Source: Micavibrio sp.
Lineage (GTDB): Bacteria; Pseudomonadota; Alphaproteobacteria; Micavibrionales; Micavibrionaceae
Reading direction: 5' to 3'
Assembly: GCA_030824965.1 (NCBI GenBank)
Contig: JAPJQV010000003.1
Span: 186,001 to 250,000 of the forward strand
Length of the DNA stretch: 64,000 nucleotides
Both the position numbers and the translations under genes were made by a program. Of the stretch, positions 32,679-41,641 are shown piece by piece (positions within the stretch are counted from its first letter, which is position 1; each line of letters starts with the position of its first letter). The notes below the pieces were generated by a model. It ran no database searches. It was not told where the DNA came from and saw nothing but the letters and a program-made list of their open reading frames with translations.

Positions 32679-35600
32679 TTAGATGCTCACATCTAAGGTA
32701 ACGGGCATTAAAAGCGGCTTATCCGTCCATAAAAGAGCGCATATTATCTCATGATCCGGGTAAATAGACGAAAGCGCGGCGGCATAGGCTTTTAACTGGT
32801 TGCGATAGGATTGGGGGATAGAAGATATTTCTGCCGGGGACGGGCGATTGGTTTTGTAATCGACGATCAATATCTCCGTATCGGTGACGATCAGGCGGTC
32901 AATCTGACCATTGATCAGCCGCCCATCGGGCAGTTTGCCCGTGACCGGAACTTCAGCGAAAGAGCCGGGGCCAAAGACGGGCGCGAAAACCGGATCGCGC
33001 AAGATGCGCATGGTTTCATTAATGATGCTTTCCTGTAGTTCAGCTGAAAAACCGAGGCGCTCATTTTCCAGATAGGCGCGGGCTGCATGTTCCTGCTTTT
33101 CAGGAAGTATATCCGGCAAAATCTGTAATAGCTTATGCGTCGCATTACCGCGTTTGAAACGATGTTCCTGCAATTGCGCCAGCGGCGAGTAAACAGGCTG
33201 ATCGTCAATATCCTGACGCGAAGGCGAAAAAGATTTTAAGTTTTCTATTTCCGGCATTGCTTTTTGCCGGATCCATGATGGCAATTCCGGCACTTTCTTT
33301 GGGGGGAAAGGCTCGGCTTGCGTTTGCCGCTCGGTCAAACGATAGATACGGTCACCATTGTCCGTCTCGATGACGGATTCCAGCCTGTCAAAGCCGGAGG
33401 AAACAGCTGCATACCAGGTTTTTGAATCGATTTTCTCGGACTTCGCCGCGCCGCAGACGATTAAGCGGTCTTTTGCCCGTGTCATAGCGACATACAAAAG
33501 ACGGCTATGCTCGGCAATTTGTAATTCATACTGCCGTTCTAAAGCGGCACAATATATCTCCGATCTCGTATCGGAGCTTTCCGCCCATAAAGGCGCTGGC
33601 AATTTTGATTTATCCGGCCAGAGAAAAGCATCAAGCTTTCCTTTTGAGGGCACAGTCATGGTGTCCGGCAGAATAACGATGGGTGCTTCCAGCCCTTTCG
33701 ATGCATGAACCGTCATAATTCTGATCTGGTCCGCGCCGTCTTCCATCTCTCGTTTTATTTCCCGGTAGGCCTGACGCTGATAAGCGACGAAATCCTGCAA
33801 GGTGCGGATATCCTGCAATTCAAGTTTTAATGTCTGGCCAAGAAATTCATCCAGCGGCTCGAGTGTATCGGCTCCTAATCTCGCCTGACAGGCGCGATAT
33901 CCCGATCCTGCCGGATCGGCGGGGCAGGGCATCGTCAAGAGACGGTCTAGAAATTCATAGGGCTGTACCTGACGCGAATAGCTGGAAATCCCGTCCAGCC
34001 ATGAAACGACGCTTTCATATTCCGTGTTCTGGCGTAATGTCTCGATCAAAGACAGGTCTGCACGCCGGTCAACGCGAAGTTTCATCAAATCGTCATCAGT
34101 AAAACCGATAAAGGGTGATTTAAGCAGGCAGGCCAAGATAAAATCATCTTCCGGCAACAGGCAAAAATCACCAACTGCCAGAATATCCTGCACGATCAGA
34201 TTTTCGCCCAAAACCATGCGGTCGAGCCCCGACACAGGCAAATTCCTTCTTTTAAGCTCGCGTATGATATGCAGCATCAAGGGGGAGCGTGTACGCATCA
34301 GGATCATGACATCGCCGGGACGCGCTTCGCCTTTAGCGACTATATGGCCAATACGCGACGCGATACGCCTTGCCAGAAGCTCATTCGCAGATTGTGAACT
34401 CTCGCTTTGATCGAACGGTAATTGCCAGCCGGAGAAATGTCCGGCATCTTTCTTCTCGCCGAAAACAGGGGCCCATAATTCGACCGCGCCGCTATCGTCT
34501 TTTTTCTTGTCGGTTCGGAAACTGATATGGCGTAAGGCGTTACCATTCAGGCCGATATGATGCGCCAATACAGGGTCGGCAAAAACGCTATCCGTTACTT
34601 TTAAAACCGGGGCAGTGGTGCGGAATGAAAAAACGAGGGACTCTTCGAAGCCTTCCTGCATCACGGAGGACTTTTCCGAGAAATATTGACGCATGCGGAA
34701 AAAGCTTTCTGGGTCGGCGCGCTGGAAGCTGAAAATAGACTGTTTTTCGTCTCCAACGACAAATAAGGTGCGTGGCCTCGTGATTTCCCTGGCGGCGCCG
34801 GAGAAATATTCTTCTGTCAGCCTGACGACAATATCCCATTGATCGGGGTTGGTGTCTTGCGATTCATCGACCAATATATGATCGATTCCCTCATCGAGTT
34901 TATACAAAACCCAAGAAGTTGACATTTTTTTATGCGCGGCATCCTGGCCATCGTTCCAGAAATCGCCGGACAAAAGTCGCTTCGTGTTGAAAATCAAATC
35001 ATTGTAATCAAGTACACCGAGAAGATTCTTGTGCCGCTCGTAATCTTTCAAAATATTACGGGCCAGATATAGAAGGTCGGCCGTAGAAAGAATGTTTCTG
35101 GCCAAAACATAGCGATCGATCCGACCGCGTTCTTGTACCAACCTTTCCATGAGGTCGGGATCGTCATAGGCAACTTTACCGCGCGGCTTCGCCTGAATAA
35201 TCTTTTTATAAGCCGCTAGATTTCTTTGCCTTTCATTTTTGTCAGCGGAAAGAAAAGTATAAATTATATTTGCACTTTTGACATCGCTGGCGCTCGATTG
35301 CGCCATTTTATCGGCAATGATTTTCAAAGAGTTTCGCGGCAGGGAAGCCTCATCGCAAAAATGGGCGTCTGTTAGCGAAGAGACATGTTCAAGAGAGAAA
35401 GAAAGAGAAATCTTGTTCTGAATATCATAGAGGTTTTCACGGCCCGAAAGGAAATTTTGCAACTTAAGCGGTTCCTGGATAATTTTCCGCAGTTCGCTTT
35501 GAAGCTGTTCAAGATTTTTCGAAATCGCCAGCCGCGAAAATATCTTGCCTATATCTGTATCCGGGTTATCAGAGGCATGGATCAAATTGTCGATCAGAGC

Positions 35601-36137
35601 TTTCTTTAAGAATTCAGAGGCTTGGGATTCTTCTGCGACTTTAAAATCCGGCGACAATCCGGTCTCGATCGGAAAACGACCCAATACCGATTGGCAGAAA
35701 GAGTGAATGGTCAGGATTTTCATCTGCGAAGGCGCATCTAAAATTCGCGCCAGAAGCTGTTTGGCTTCACGAACGAAATCATCAGAAACTTCCGTGCCGG
35801 TTAAGATATTCAGTTCCTGCTTAAGCTCGCCGTTCTTTTTGACCGACCATTCCAGAAGGCGCTTTTGCAACCGCAATGACATTTCCGCCGCGCCGGCTTT
35901 GGTGAACGTCAGGCAAAGTATTTTATCCGGCGCGACGCCTGGCGCATTCGTTTGCGGATCAGGCAATAACAATCTCAAAAGTCTGTCGATCAAAACCTTT
36001 GTCTTGCCAGATCCTGCCGAAGCCCGCACCCAGACATGACGTGATGGTGTTGAAGCGTGACGCTGGCTGATGCCCGGATCATGCGGCGCGTCTAAAATAG
36101 TTTGATCAATGATCAGGCTTTGAACGGATTGGGTCAT
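32679..36137 (-). CDS. addA: AddA helicase-nuclease (double-strand break repair)
   Basis: 1152 residues, the usual size of alphaproteobacterial AddA. UvrD-type helicase motifs: Walker A SAGSGKTK near 40-47, motif II HILVDESQDTNPDQWD, the later GDEKQSIFSFQRADP and TVHASKGLEAPIVILPD. The C-terminal RecB-family nuclease has IDRLIVTD followed by LIVDYKTNRP near residue 1092. With AddB it processes DNA ends for recombination. Its start overlaps the end of addB by 4 bases, so the subunits are translationally coupled. Confidence 0.96.
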   Translation of the reverse strand: MTQSVQSLIIDQTILDAPHDPGISQRHASTPSRHVWVRASAGSGKTKVLIDRLLRLLLPDPQTNAPGVAPDKILCLTFTKAGAAEMSLRLQKRLLEWSVKKNGELKQELNILTGTEVSDDFVREAKQLLARILDAPSQMKILTIHSFCQSVLGRFPIETGLSPDFKVAEESQASEFLKKALIDNLIHASDNPDTDIGKIFSRLAISKNLEQLQSELRKIIQEPLKLQNFLSGRENLYDIQNKISLSFSLEHVSSLTDAHFCDEASLPRNSLKIIADKMAQSSASDVKSANIIYTFLSADKNERQRNLAAYKKIIQAKPRGKVAYDDPDLMERLVQERGRIDRYVLARNILSTADLLYLARNILKDYERHKNLLGVLDYNDLIFNTKRLLSGDFWNDGQDAAHKKMSTSWVLYKLDEGIDHILVDESQDTNPDQWDIVVRLTEEYFSGAAREITRPRTLFVVGDEKQSIFSFQRADPESFFRMRQYFSEKSSVMQEGFEESLVFSFRTTAPVLKVTDSVFADPVLAHHIGLNGNALRHISFRTDKKKDDSGAVELWAPVFGEKKDAGHFSGWQLPFDQSESSQSANELLARRIASRIGHIVAKGEARPGDVMILMRTRSPLMLHIIRELKRRNLPVSGLDRMVLGENLIVQDILAVGDFCLLPEDDFILACLLKSPFIGFTDDDLMKLRVDRRADLSLIETLRQNTEYESVVSWLDGISSYSRQVQPYEFLDRLLTMPCPADPAGSGYRACQARLGADTLEPLDEFLGQTLKLELQDIRTLQDFVAYQRQAYREIKREMEDGADQIRIMTVHASKGLEAPIVILPDTMTVPSKGKLDAFLWPDKSKLPAPLWAESSDTRSEIYCAALERQYELQIAEHSRLLYVAMTRAKDRLIVCGAAKSEKIDSKTWYAAVSSGFDRLESVIETDNGDRIYRLTERQTQAEPFPPKKVPELPSWIRQKAMPEIENLKSFSPSRQDIDDQPVYSPLAQLQEHRFKRGNATHKLLQILPDILPEKQEHAARAYLENERLGFSAELQESIINETMRILRDPVFAPVFGPGSFAEVPVTGKLPDGRLINGQIDRLIVTDTEILIVDYKTNRPSPAEISSIPQSYRNQLKAYAAALSSIYPDHEIICALLWTDKPLLMPVTLDVSI

Positions 36138-39091
36138 GCCGCATCCTCAAACTCTGCATCGCCTTCGATTCCCCATTCATCTGTACGCGCCAGATGTTTA
36201 TAGGCTTTCTCTTCATCGTAAAGGCGGTTGGATGATGGAATAATGGGCGAATAGGGTGTGATCTCCGTCATGAACGCGGTCATGAGTTTTGTCAGTCCTT
36301 CTTCCGCGTCGTGCACGAGATCGCCGATCACGACAGGAATCTTTTTCTGCGTCACGGTTTTTGTTTCAAGGATGGTGATGTCGAGAGGATTTCTTTTTCC
36401 GGTCAGCGTCCAATAGCTCAAGGATATCTTATCCGCATCGACCTGTCTGTTCTCAAAACCGCCTTTGCTTAGGATCAAGGCCTCAAGCGGCAATTGCGGC
36501 GACTTCCCTTTAACGACATTGGCTGTATACGGCGTATTGCCTGTTTTATAGTCGATAATGGCCGCGCCTGCCGTAGTCGTATCGATGCGGTCGGCTTTAG
36601 CGGTCAAAGTAAAATCAGTGCCGGAAAAATTGAATTTATGCCCGCCTTTGATTTCCGTTCTCCAAACCCGTGAACCGGTCCGCCATTCGGCTTCATGTTT
36701 CAAAAAAGCAGGAACGATATTTTGAAAGCGCGGCCACCAATATCGCCAGGCGGGCGACATTTGTCCTAGTTCCGACAATTTATCCTCTCCCATTTTCAAA
36801 AGAATTTGCTCACTATTTTCCGGCAGGATCAATGGGTAGTCATTGATAAATTTGTTCAACAGATCATGAATGAATTCCCCCCGGTCGGAAGCGGTGACAT
36901 CTTCATCGACTGGGCTTAAAGGTTTCATGCCCAGAACATATCTTGCGTAAATCTGGTACGGATTTTTCATCAATGTCTCTATGCCGGTAACGCCTAGAGT
37001 TTTAGGCCGCGCCGATACAGGCGGACGCGGCTCCGGTTTCGCTGCAGGTGTGACGGTGTCCGCCTGATCGAGCAAATGCGCCCAGGTGCCAAGATTGCTT
37101 TTATCAGTCAGGAAGTTTTTCTTGAGTTCCGTCGCTTCCAGCAAGGCGGATAATCTTTCCAGCCACCGCGCCGGAACGGAGGGCGTGCCGTCGATTTTCT
37201 TTGCGCGTGTCATGATAACTTTGTTGGCGTTAAATGCTTGCACGAAGTCATGGGCGGAAAGCCCGGTCTGGCGTTCGACCGGCGGTAACTGAAAACGCTT
37301 GCGCATGGGACGAGACATCCATGGATCGGCGGGAAGTTCCGGCGGCCATGTGCCTTCGTTCAAGCCAGCCATAATCATCAAATCCGCCGTAATCAGACGC
37401 GCTTCGATCTGGCCAAGGATCGTCACACGCGGATGCGTGCCATAAGCGGAGCGAATTTTGCTGTCGCTCATGAACTGGTTGAGATAGCCGTAATGGGTCC
37501 TTAAATCCGCAGGAGTTAATCTAATGTCCTGACTTTGCAATTCGCTGAAAAGTAAAGCGAGGGATTCGCCGTCCGGCGTCGCCCAAAGCTTGTCACCGGT
37601 CAAGATCTCGATTGTCTGGCTTAACGCTAAAATCAAATCCTGCAAGGCGTGAACGCCATTTGAAAAATCGGCAAGCGGTGTAAAAGCGGCATCAAGGCGG
37701 TCTATAAAAGAGATCAACGGCTCCGGTTCTTTTGCGGATTGAACCGCTTTGCGCAATCCTTCAATTCCCGCTAAAGGCCGAGGTCCTCTTAAAACGCTTG
37801 TCTCAAATTTGCTGATGGCGGCTTCGCCGAAGGTATTGGTTGCAAAAGACGTCTTGAGGAAATCAAGAAGCGGGTAAGGCGCGAAATTTTCGATCAGGCA
37901 ATTGAGAATACGATTGATAAATATGCCCGCCGGTTTCATATGCAATGGCTGACCGGCGGAATCGTCGACATATATATCCCATCGGCGCAAAGCGGCGGAA
38001 ATGCGTCTTGCCAGATTGCGGTCAGGAGTAATGATAACCGCTTTCTTGTCAGGGTCTTCCAGACATTCGCGAATGGCAATAGCTATTGCTTGCGCTTCAT
38101 GGCGGGAATTATCCGCTTCCACCAGTTCAATATTTTGAAGCCCTGTTTTAAGCTTCTCTTCTTCAATAGCAAAAGAGTCGCAAGTTTCCGCCGGACAAGT
38201 CACGGCGCGGGCAATGTCGAGGCGAGACGTCGAATACTTGTCGCCTTTATGCCATTGTTTTACCTGATGACGTACGACGCCCATGCGGGTAATCAAACGC
38301 TTCATTGTATTTTGCGGATGGGTTTCGCCGACATGCTTCCAGCTTGTCTCATCCGAATGAATATCGAGCCCAGGTAAAATCACATGGCCATCGGGCAGTC
38401 CGGCGACGACATGAAGTAAATGTCCGGTAGCCGGAATCGAACCGGTCGAACCGGCGGCAATGACAGGTGTCGATGGCGGGTTTTCCTGCCAGAATTGCGC
38501 CATCGATTTCAAAAGCCGGTTTCTTCGATCGGCGGAATCGATCCTTCCTTCTTCCTTCAGGACAAGCGGCCATGTTTCGCTCAGTATCTTCAGGAAATCG
38601 ACTGTTTGCAGCCAGTGTTCGGAAAGGTTGCTTTGATCGACGAGATTAGGCAGTTCAGACAAATCGAGATCTTCCGTATAGACCTGATCCATCAATCTGC
38701 CTAAGGCACGGGCGAGAGACAGGCATTGTTCGCCGCGCATATCCGGGTTTTTCGCCTGTACCAAAGCTGACAGCATCATCTGGCGTTCAAGGGATGACAA
38801 TGCCGGCGGGATCGTATCGATGAATTGCGATTCGACCGTGCCTGAGATCAGCAGGTCCAGTTCTTCCTGATCGATATCACCAAGTGGATTCATGCGCGGC
38901 AAAAGAAGCGGTTTGCCGTTGCTCAAGTTAAGGAATTCCTGCCTGAGTTCACGACAGGCGCGGCGTGTCGGCAGCAAGATACGAAACCGCGTCAAATCCG
39001 GTCCCATGCCGCCCGCCATTTCGAAAATCCCTGCTGCCAGTTCGGGCAGGAATTTCCTGGCCGGAGGGATGGTATAGACTTTCAAACTCAT
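36134..39091 (-). CDS. addB: AddB nuclease subunit (double-strand break repair)
   Basis: 985 residues, matching alphaproteobacterial AddB. It has a degenerate helicase-like N-terminal half without a usable Walker A (LLPTRRACRELRQEFL), the family segment MIMAGLNEGTWPPELPADPW, and a C-terminal PD-(D/E)XK nuclease with ADRIDTTTAGAAIIDYKTGN near residue 846. Together with AddA it resects double-strand breaks. Its start overlaps the murU-like gene by 4 bases, in a chain of overlaps running from tsaE to addA. Confidence 0.95.
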   Translation of the reverse strand: MSLKVYTIPPARKFLPELAAGIFEMAGGMGPDLTRFRILLPTRRACRELRQEFLNLSNGKPLLLPRMNPLGDIDQEELDLLISGTVESQFIDTIPPALSSLERQMMLSALVQAKNPDMRGEQCLSLARALGRLMDQVYTEDLDLSELPNLVDQSNLSEHWLQTVDFLKILSETWPLVLKEEGRIDSADRRNRLLKSMAQFWQENPPSTPVIAAGSTGSIPATGHLLHVVAGLPDGHVILPGLDIHSDETSWKHVGETHPQNTMKRLITRMGVVRHQVKQWHKGDKYSTSRLDIARAVTCPAETCDSFAIEEEKLKTGLQNIELVEADNSRHEAQAIAIAIRECLEDPDKKAVIITPDRNLARRISAALRRWDIYVDDSAGQPLHMKPAGIFINRILNCLIENFAPYPLLDFLKTSFATNTFGEAAISKFETSVLRGPRPLAGIEGLRKAVQSAKEPEPLISFIDRLDAAFTPLADFSNGVHALQDLILALSQTIEILTGDKLWATPDGESLALLFSELQSQDIRLTPADLRTHYGYLNQFMSDSKIRSAYGTHPRVTILGQIEARLITADLMIMAGLNEGTWPPELPADPWMSRPMRKRFQLPPVERQTGLSAHDFVQAFNANKVIMTRAKKIDGTPSVPARWLERLSALLEATELKKNFLTDKSNLGTWAHLLDQADTVTPAAKPEPRPPVSARPKTLGVTGIETLMKNPYQIYARYVLGMKPLSPVDEDVTASDRGEFIHDLLNKFINDYPLILPENSEQILLKMGEDKLSELGQMSPAWRYWWPRFQNIVPAFLKHEAEWRTGSRVWRTEIKGGHKFNFSGTDFTLTAKADRIDTTTAGAAIIDYKTGNTPYTANVVKGKSPQLPLEALILSKGGFENRQVDADKISLSYWTLTGKRNPLDITILETKTVTQKKIPVVIGDLVHDAEEGLTKLMTAFMTEITPYSPIIPSSNRLYDEEKAYKHLARTDEWGIEGDAEFEDAA

Positions 39092-39789
39092 GCGGACAGC
39101 GCCTTATTGACGCGTTCCAGATCTTCGGGCGTCGAGATATGATGCCAGTCGCCATCATGGATATAAGCGAAAAGGCGGCCTTCTTTCTCGGCCTTGTCCA
39201 TCAAGGTGATGAATGGGAAAGCGCCGGCGGGCGTATTGTCGAAGATGCGCGGATGGCAAATGCGAATTCCGGCGAACATATACTTGCCTTGTTTGTCTTT
39301 GTTTCTGATCGGTCTGCTATCTAAGACATCGTAATCGCCGACGCCTTGTGTCAGAACCATGCGCTCAACCGGCTGCAAGAGTAAAAGAATGTCCATCTTC
39401 TTATCGTCAAACGCTTGGGCGAGCGAGAGCAGATACGGTCCTGACGGTCCGTCGAGACAAAATGCATCGCCGTTGATCATATAGAAGGGTTTCGTGCCTA
39501 AACTCGGTAAGGCCTTTTTAGCCCCGCCGCCGGTATCAAGAAGCTGCTCTTCATAGGATTCATGAATCTCAATGTCATAACGGGTTGCTAGATAATCGCG
39601 TAACACATGGGCTTTATGATGCAGATTGACCGTGGCAGACGTACATCCGGCTTCGATGACCTGATTCAGAATATGGCCAATGATCGGTTGTCCCTTTACC
39701 GGTACCATCGGTTTGGGCATCGTATAGGTATAGGGTTTAAGCCGTGTACCAAGTCCTGCAGCCAGAATGAAAGCGCTGTCGGGTTTCAT
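39088..39789 (-). CDS. murU: MurU-like sugar-phosphate nucleotidyltransferase
   Basis: 233 residues with the nucleotidyltransferase signature LAAGLGTRLKPYT near residues 10-22, followed by MPKPMVPVKGQPIIGHIL and a metal-site region MINGDAFCLDG. MurU makes UDP-MurNAc from MurNAc-1-phosphate in the cell-wall recycling bypass. In alphaproteobacteria it is usually encoded between amgK (the sugar kinase) and addB. Here it abuts tsaE directly, and no amgK gene lies between them. The substrate is therefore inferred from neighbours and family, and another NDP-sugar is possible. Confidence 0.85.
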   Translation of the reverse strand: MKPDSAFILAAGLGTRLKPYTYTMPKPMVPVKGQPIIGHILNQVIEAGCTSATVNLHHKAHVLRDYLATRYDIEIHESYEEQLLDTGGGAKKALPSLGTKPFYMINGDAFCLDGPSGPYLLSLAQAFDDKKMDILLLLQPVERMVLTQGVGDYDVLDSRPIRNKDKQGKYMFAGIRICHPRIFDNTPAGAFPFITLMDKAEKEGRLFAYIHDGDWHHISTPEDLERVNKALSA

Positions 39790-40208
39790 GAGATGACGAT
39801 CTTTCTTGAATCCGGGGAGCCGGAAATAGGTTCTATAGTGATTGTTATGCCTTTGGGTTTCAGATGTTCGAGTTTTTCAGGCCATTCGATCAGGACAATC
39901 CCGCCAGACATTGCATCGTTCCATGATAATTCTTCAATCTCGTCCGGTTCTTTCAAGCGGTAAAGATCGTAATGCCAGATCGGACCTTGGGTCGTTTCAT
40001 AGACCTGCAGGAGGTTGAAGGTCGGGCTGGGAACTGTTAGATCGGGATCACCCGTTAGTTCGCGGATCAGGCTGCGGGCGAAGACTGATTTCCCTGCTCC
40101 CAGATCGCCTTCCAGAAAGATCACCTGACGCGCAGGCAAATTTGCCGCCAGACGCTTTGCTAAGGCGATCGTATCATCTTCCGAATATGAGATTGTCTCT
40201 TCAAACAT
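39786..40208 (-). CDS. tsaE: TsaE, tRNA threonylcarbamoyladenosine ATPase
   Basis: 140 residues with the family P-loop FLEGDLGAGKS (residues 31-41) and the segment VPSPTFNLLQVYETT followed by HYDLYRLKEPDEIEEL, all diagnostic of TsaE (YjeE). It works with TsaB and TsaD to place t6A on ANN-decoding tRNAs. Its end overlaps murU by 4 bases. Only 19 bases separate its start from the divergent ferredoxin-NADP reductase gene. Confidence 0.96.
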   Translation of the reverse strand: MFEETISYSEDDTIALAKRLAANLPARQVIFLEGDLGAGKSVFARSLIRELTGDPDLTVPSPTFNLLQVYETTQGPIWHYDLYRLKEPDEIEELSWNDAMSGGIVLIEWPEKLEHLKPKGITITIEPISGSPDSRKIVIS

Positions 40209-40227
40209 ATAGCTCTATGTATAAGCC

Positions 40228-41244
40228 ATGACGACGAAGTATGAAACAGATGTTGTAATTATCGGTGCCGGACCATCGGGCCTGTTCACGATTTTTGAAT
40301 GTGGGATGCTGGGTCTTAAATGTCATGTGATCGATAGTCTCGATCATATCGGCGGACAGTGCATCGCTCTTTACCCTGAAAAGCCGATCTACGACATTCC
40401 GGCCTGGCCCGAGATCAAGGCCGCGGATTTGATTGCGCATCTGGAGACGCAGGCAGTGCCGTTTGAGCCGCAATTTCATTTGGCGCAGCAGGTTCTGGAA
40501 ATATCCGGGTCCGCTAACGACTTTCATATCAAAACCAGCAAGGATATCGATATCAAAGCCAAGGCGATTGTCATCGCTGGCGGAACAGGTTCTTTCGGAC
40601 CGCAAAAACCCCCGCTGGAAAACCTCGCCCAATATGAGGGAACTTCGGTTTTCTATGCGGTGCGGTCGCGCGAGAAGTTCAGGGATCAGCGGGTCGTCAT
40701 TGCAGGCGGCGGCGATTCGGCTATTGACTGGGCGATTTCCCTGAGCGAAGTGGCGAAATCCGTATCTGTCGTCCATCGCCGTGACAAGTTCCGGGGCGCA
40801 CCGGCAAGCGTCGACAAGCTTCATAAGCTTGCCGATGAAGGCAAGATCGAGCTTTTAGTGCCGTATCAACTCGAAGCCCTGCAAGGCAAGAGCGGGCAAT
40901 TGTCGCATATCGTCATCAGCGATCTCGATCATAACAAGAAGACCATCGAAGCGGATGTCTTGCTGCCGTTTTTCGGTCTCTCTACCTCGCTTGGGAAAAT
41001 GGCGGATTGGGGATTGGCGCTGGATAAGAACCATATTCAGGTCGATCAATCGACGTCTGCGACCAATGTCGAGGGGATCTATGCGGTAGGTGACATGGCG
41101 ACATACAAGCATAAGATCAAGCTGATCCTGACAGGCTTTGCTGAAGCCGCTCACGCAGCACATGCCATCAGACGCCAGATTCATCCGGGCGAAGAGTTGC
41201 ACTTTGAATATTCGACCACAAAAGGCGTTCCGGGCAAAGAGTGA
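40228..41244 (+). CDS. Ferredoxin-NADP reductase, thioredoxin-reductase-like type
   Basis: 338 residues. FAD motif VVIIGAGPSGLF (residues 9-20), then HIGGQCIALYPEKPIYDIPA, the NADPH-binding VVIAGGGDSAIDWA, and the C-terminal AVGDMATYKHKIKLILTGFAEA. The absence of a CxxC active site and the YPEKPIYDIP signature separate it from TrxB and match the FNR type found in Bacillus (YumC) and many alphaproteobacteria. It passes electrons between NADPH and ferredoxin or flavodoxin in the cytoplasm. It is divergent from tsaE and lies 18 bases before a small exported-protein gene. Confidence 0.93.
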   Translation: MTTKYETDVVIIGAGPSGLFTIFECGMLGLKCHVIDSLDHIGGQCIALYPEKPIYDIPAWPEIKAADLIAHLETQAVPFEPQFHLAQQVLEISGSANDFHIKTSKDIDIKAKAIVIAGGTGSFGPQKPPLENLAQYEGTSVFYAVRSREKFRDQRVVIAGGGDSAIDWAISLSEVAKSVSVVHRRDKFRGAPASVDKLHKLADEGKIELLVPYQLEALQGKSGQLSHIVISDLDHNKKTIEADVLLPFFGLSTSLGKMADWGLALDKNHIQVDQSTSATNVEGIYAVGDMATYKHKIKLILTGFAEAAHAAHAIRRQIHPGEELHFEYSTTKGVPGKE

Positions 41245-41262
41245 TCCATGCTACTATAAGGT

Positions 41263-41640
41263 ATGAGATATCTGATCCTCGCCATTATTTTGCTTCTTCC
41301 GACTTTAGCGCAGGCCGCAGAACTATATAGCCCGTCGCCGCAATGCGCGATAATCAGGAACGCTACCTCGTCGAGGCAAAACATCTCCATCCGAACCGAT
41401 TTCTATACAAAGCCTGACGGTGTGAGAAGCTATTACGAAGAGATCATCAAGCTTGAGGAAAACAAGGAGCGGCAGGTTTGTGCCAAGGGACCGTTCCTGC
41501 CTGACTATAAGGTCTATCTTACCGTTAAGTCTTTCGTACCTCTTTTCGATTGCAAGACAAAGCTGCAAGGCGAAATCGTTATTCGTGAGCGCAAATCTAA
41601 AAGCGGTGGCCGTGAAATCTATGCGCTTTGCGCGGAGTAA
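41263..41640 (+). CDS. Small exported protein of unknown function
   Basis: 125 residues with a clear signal peptide (LAIILLLPTLAQAAE). The mature part has four Cys (PQCAII, RQVCAKG, FDCKTK, YALCAE), which fits two disulfides and a small compact periplasmic domain, probably beta-rich. No family is recognised. It ends 1 base before the convergent divL-like gene ends, with no room for a terminator between them. It probably shares the transcript of the ferredoxin-NADP reductase. Confidence 0.8.
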   Translation: MRYLILAIILLLPTLAQAAELYSPSPQCAIIRNATSSRQNISIRTDFYTKPDGVRSYYEEIIKLEENKERQVCAKGPFLPDYKVYLTVKSFVPLFDCKTKLQGEIVIRERKSKSGGREIYALCAE

Positions 41641-41641
41641 T

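Noticed and set aside
40228..41244. A second thioredoxin reductase
   Set aside because: It lacks the CxxC active site and carries the YPEKPIYDIP signature of the FNR type.
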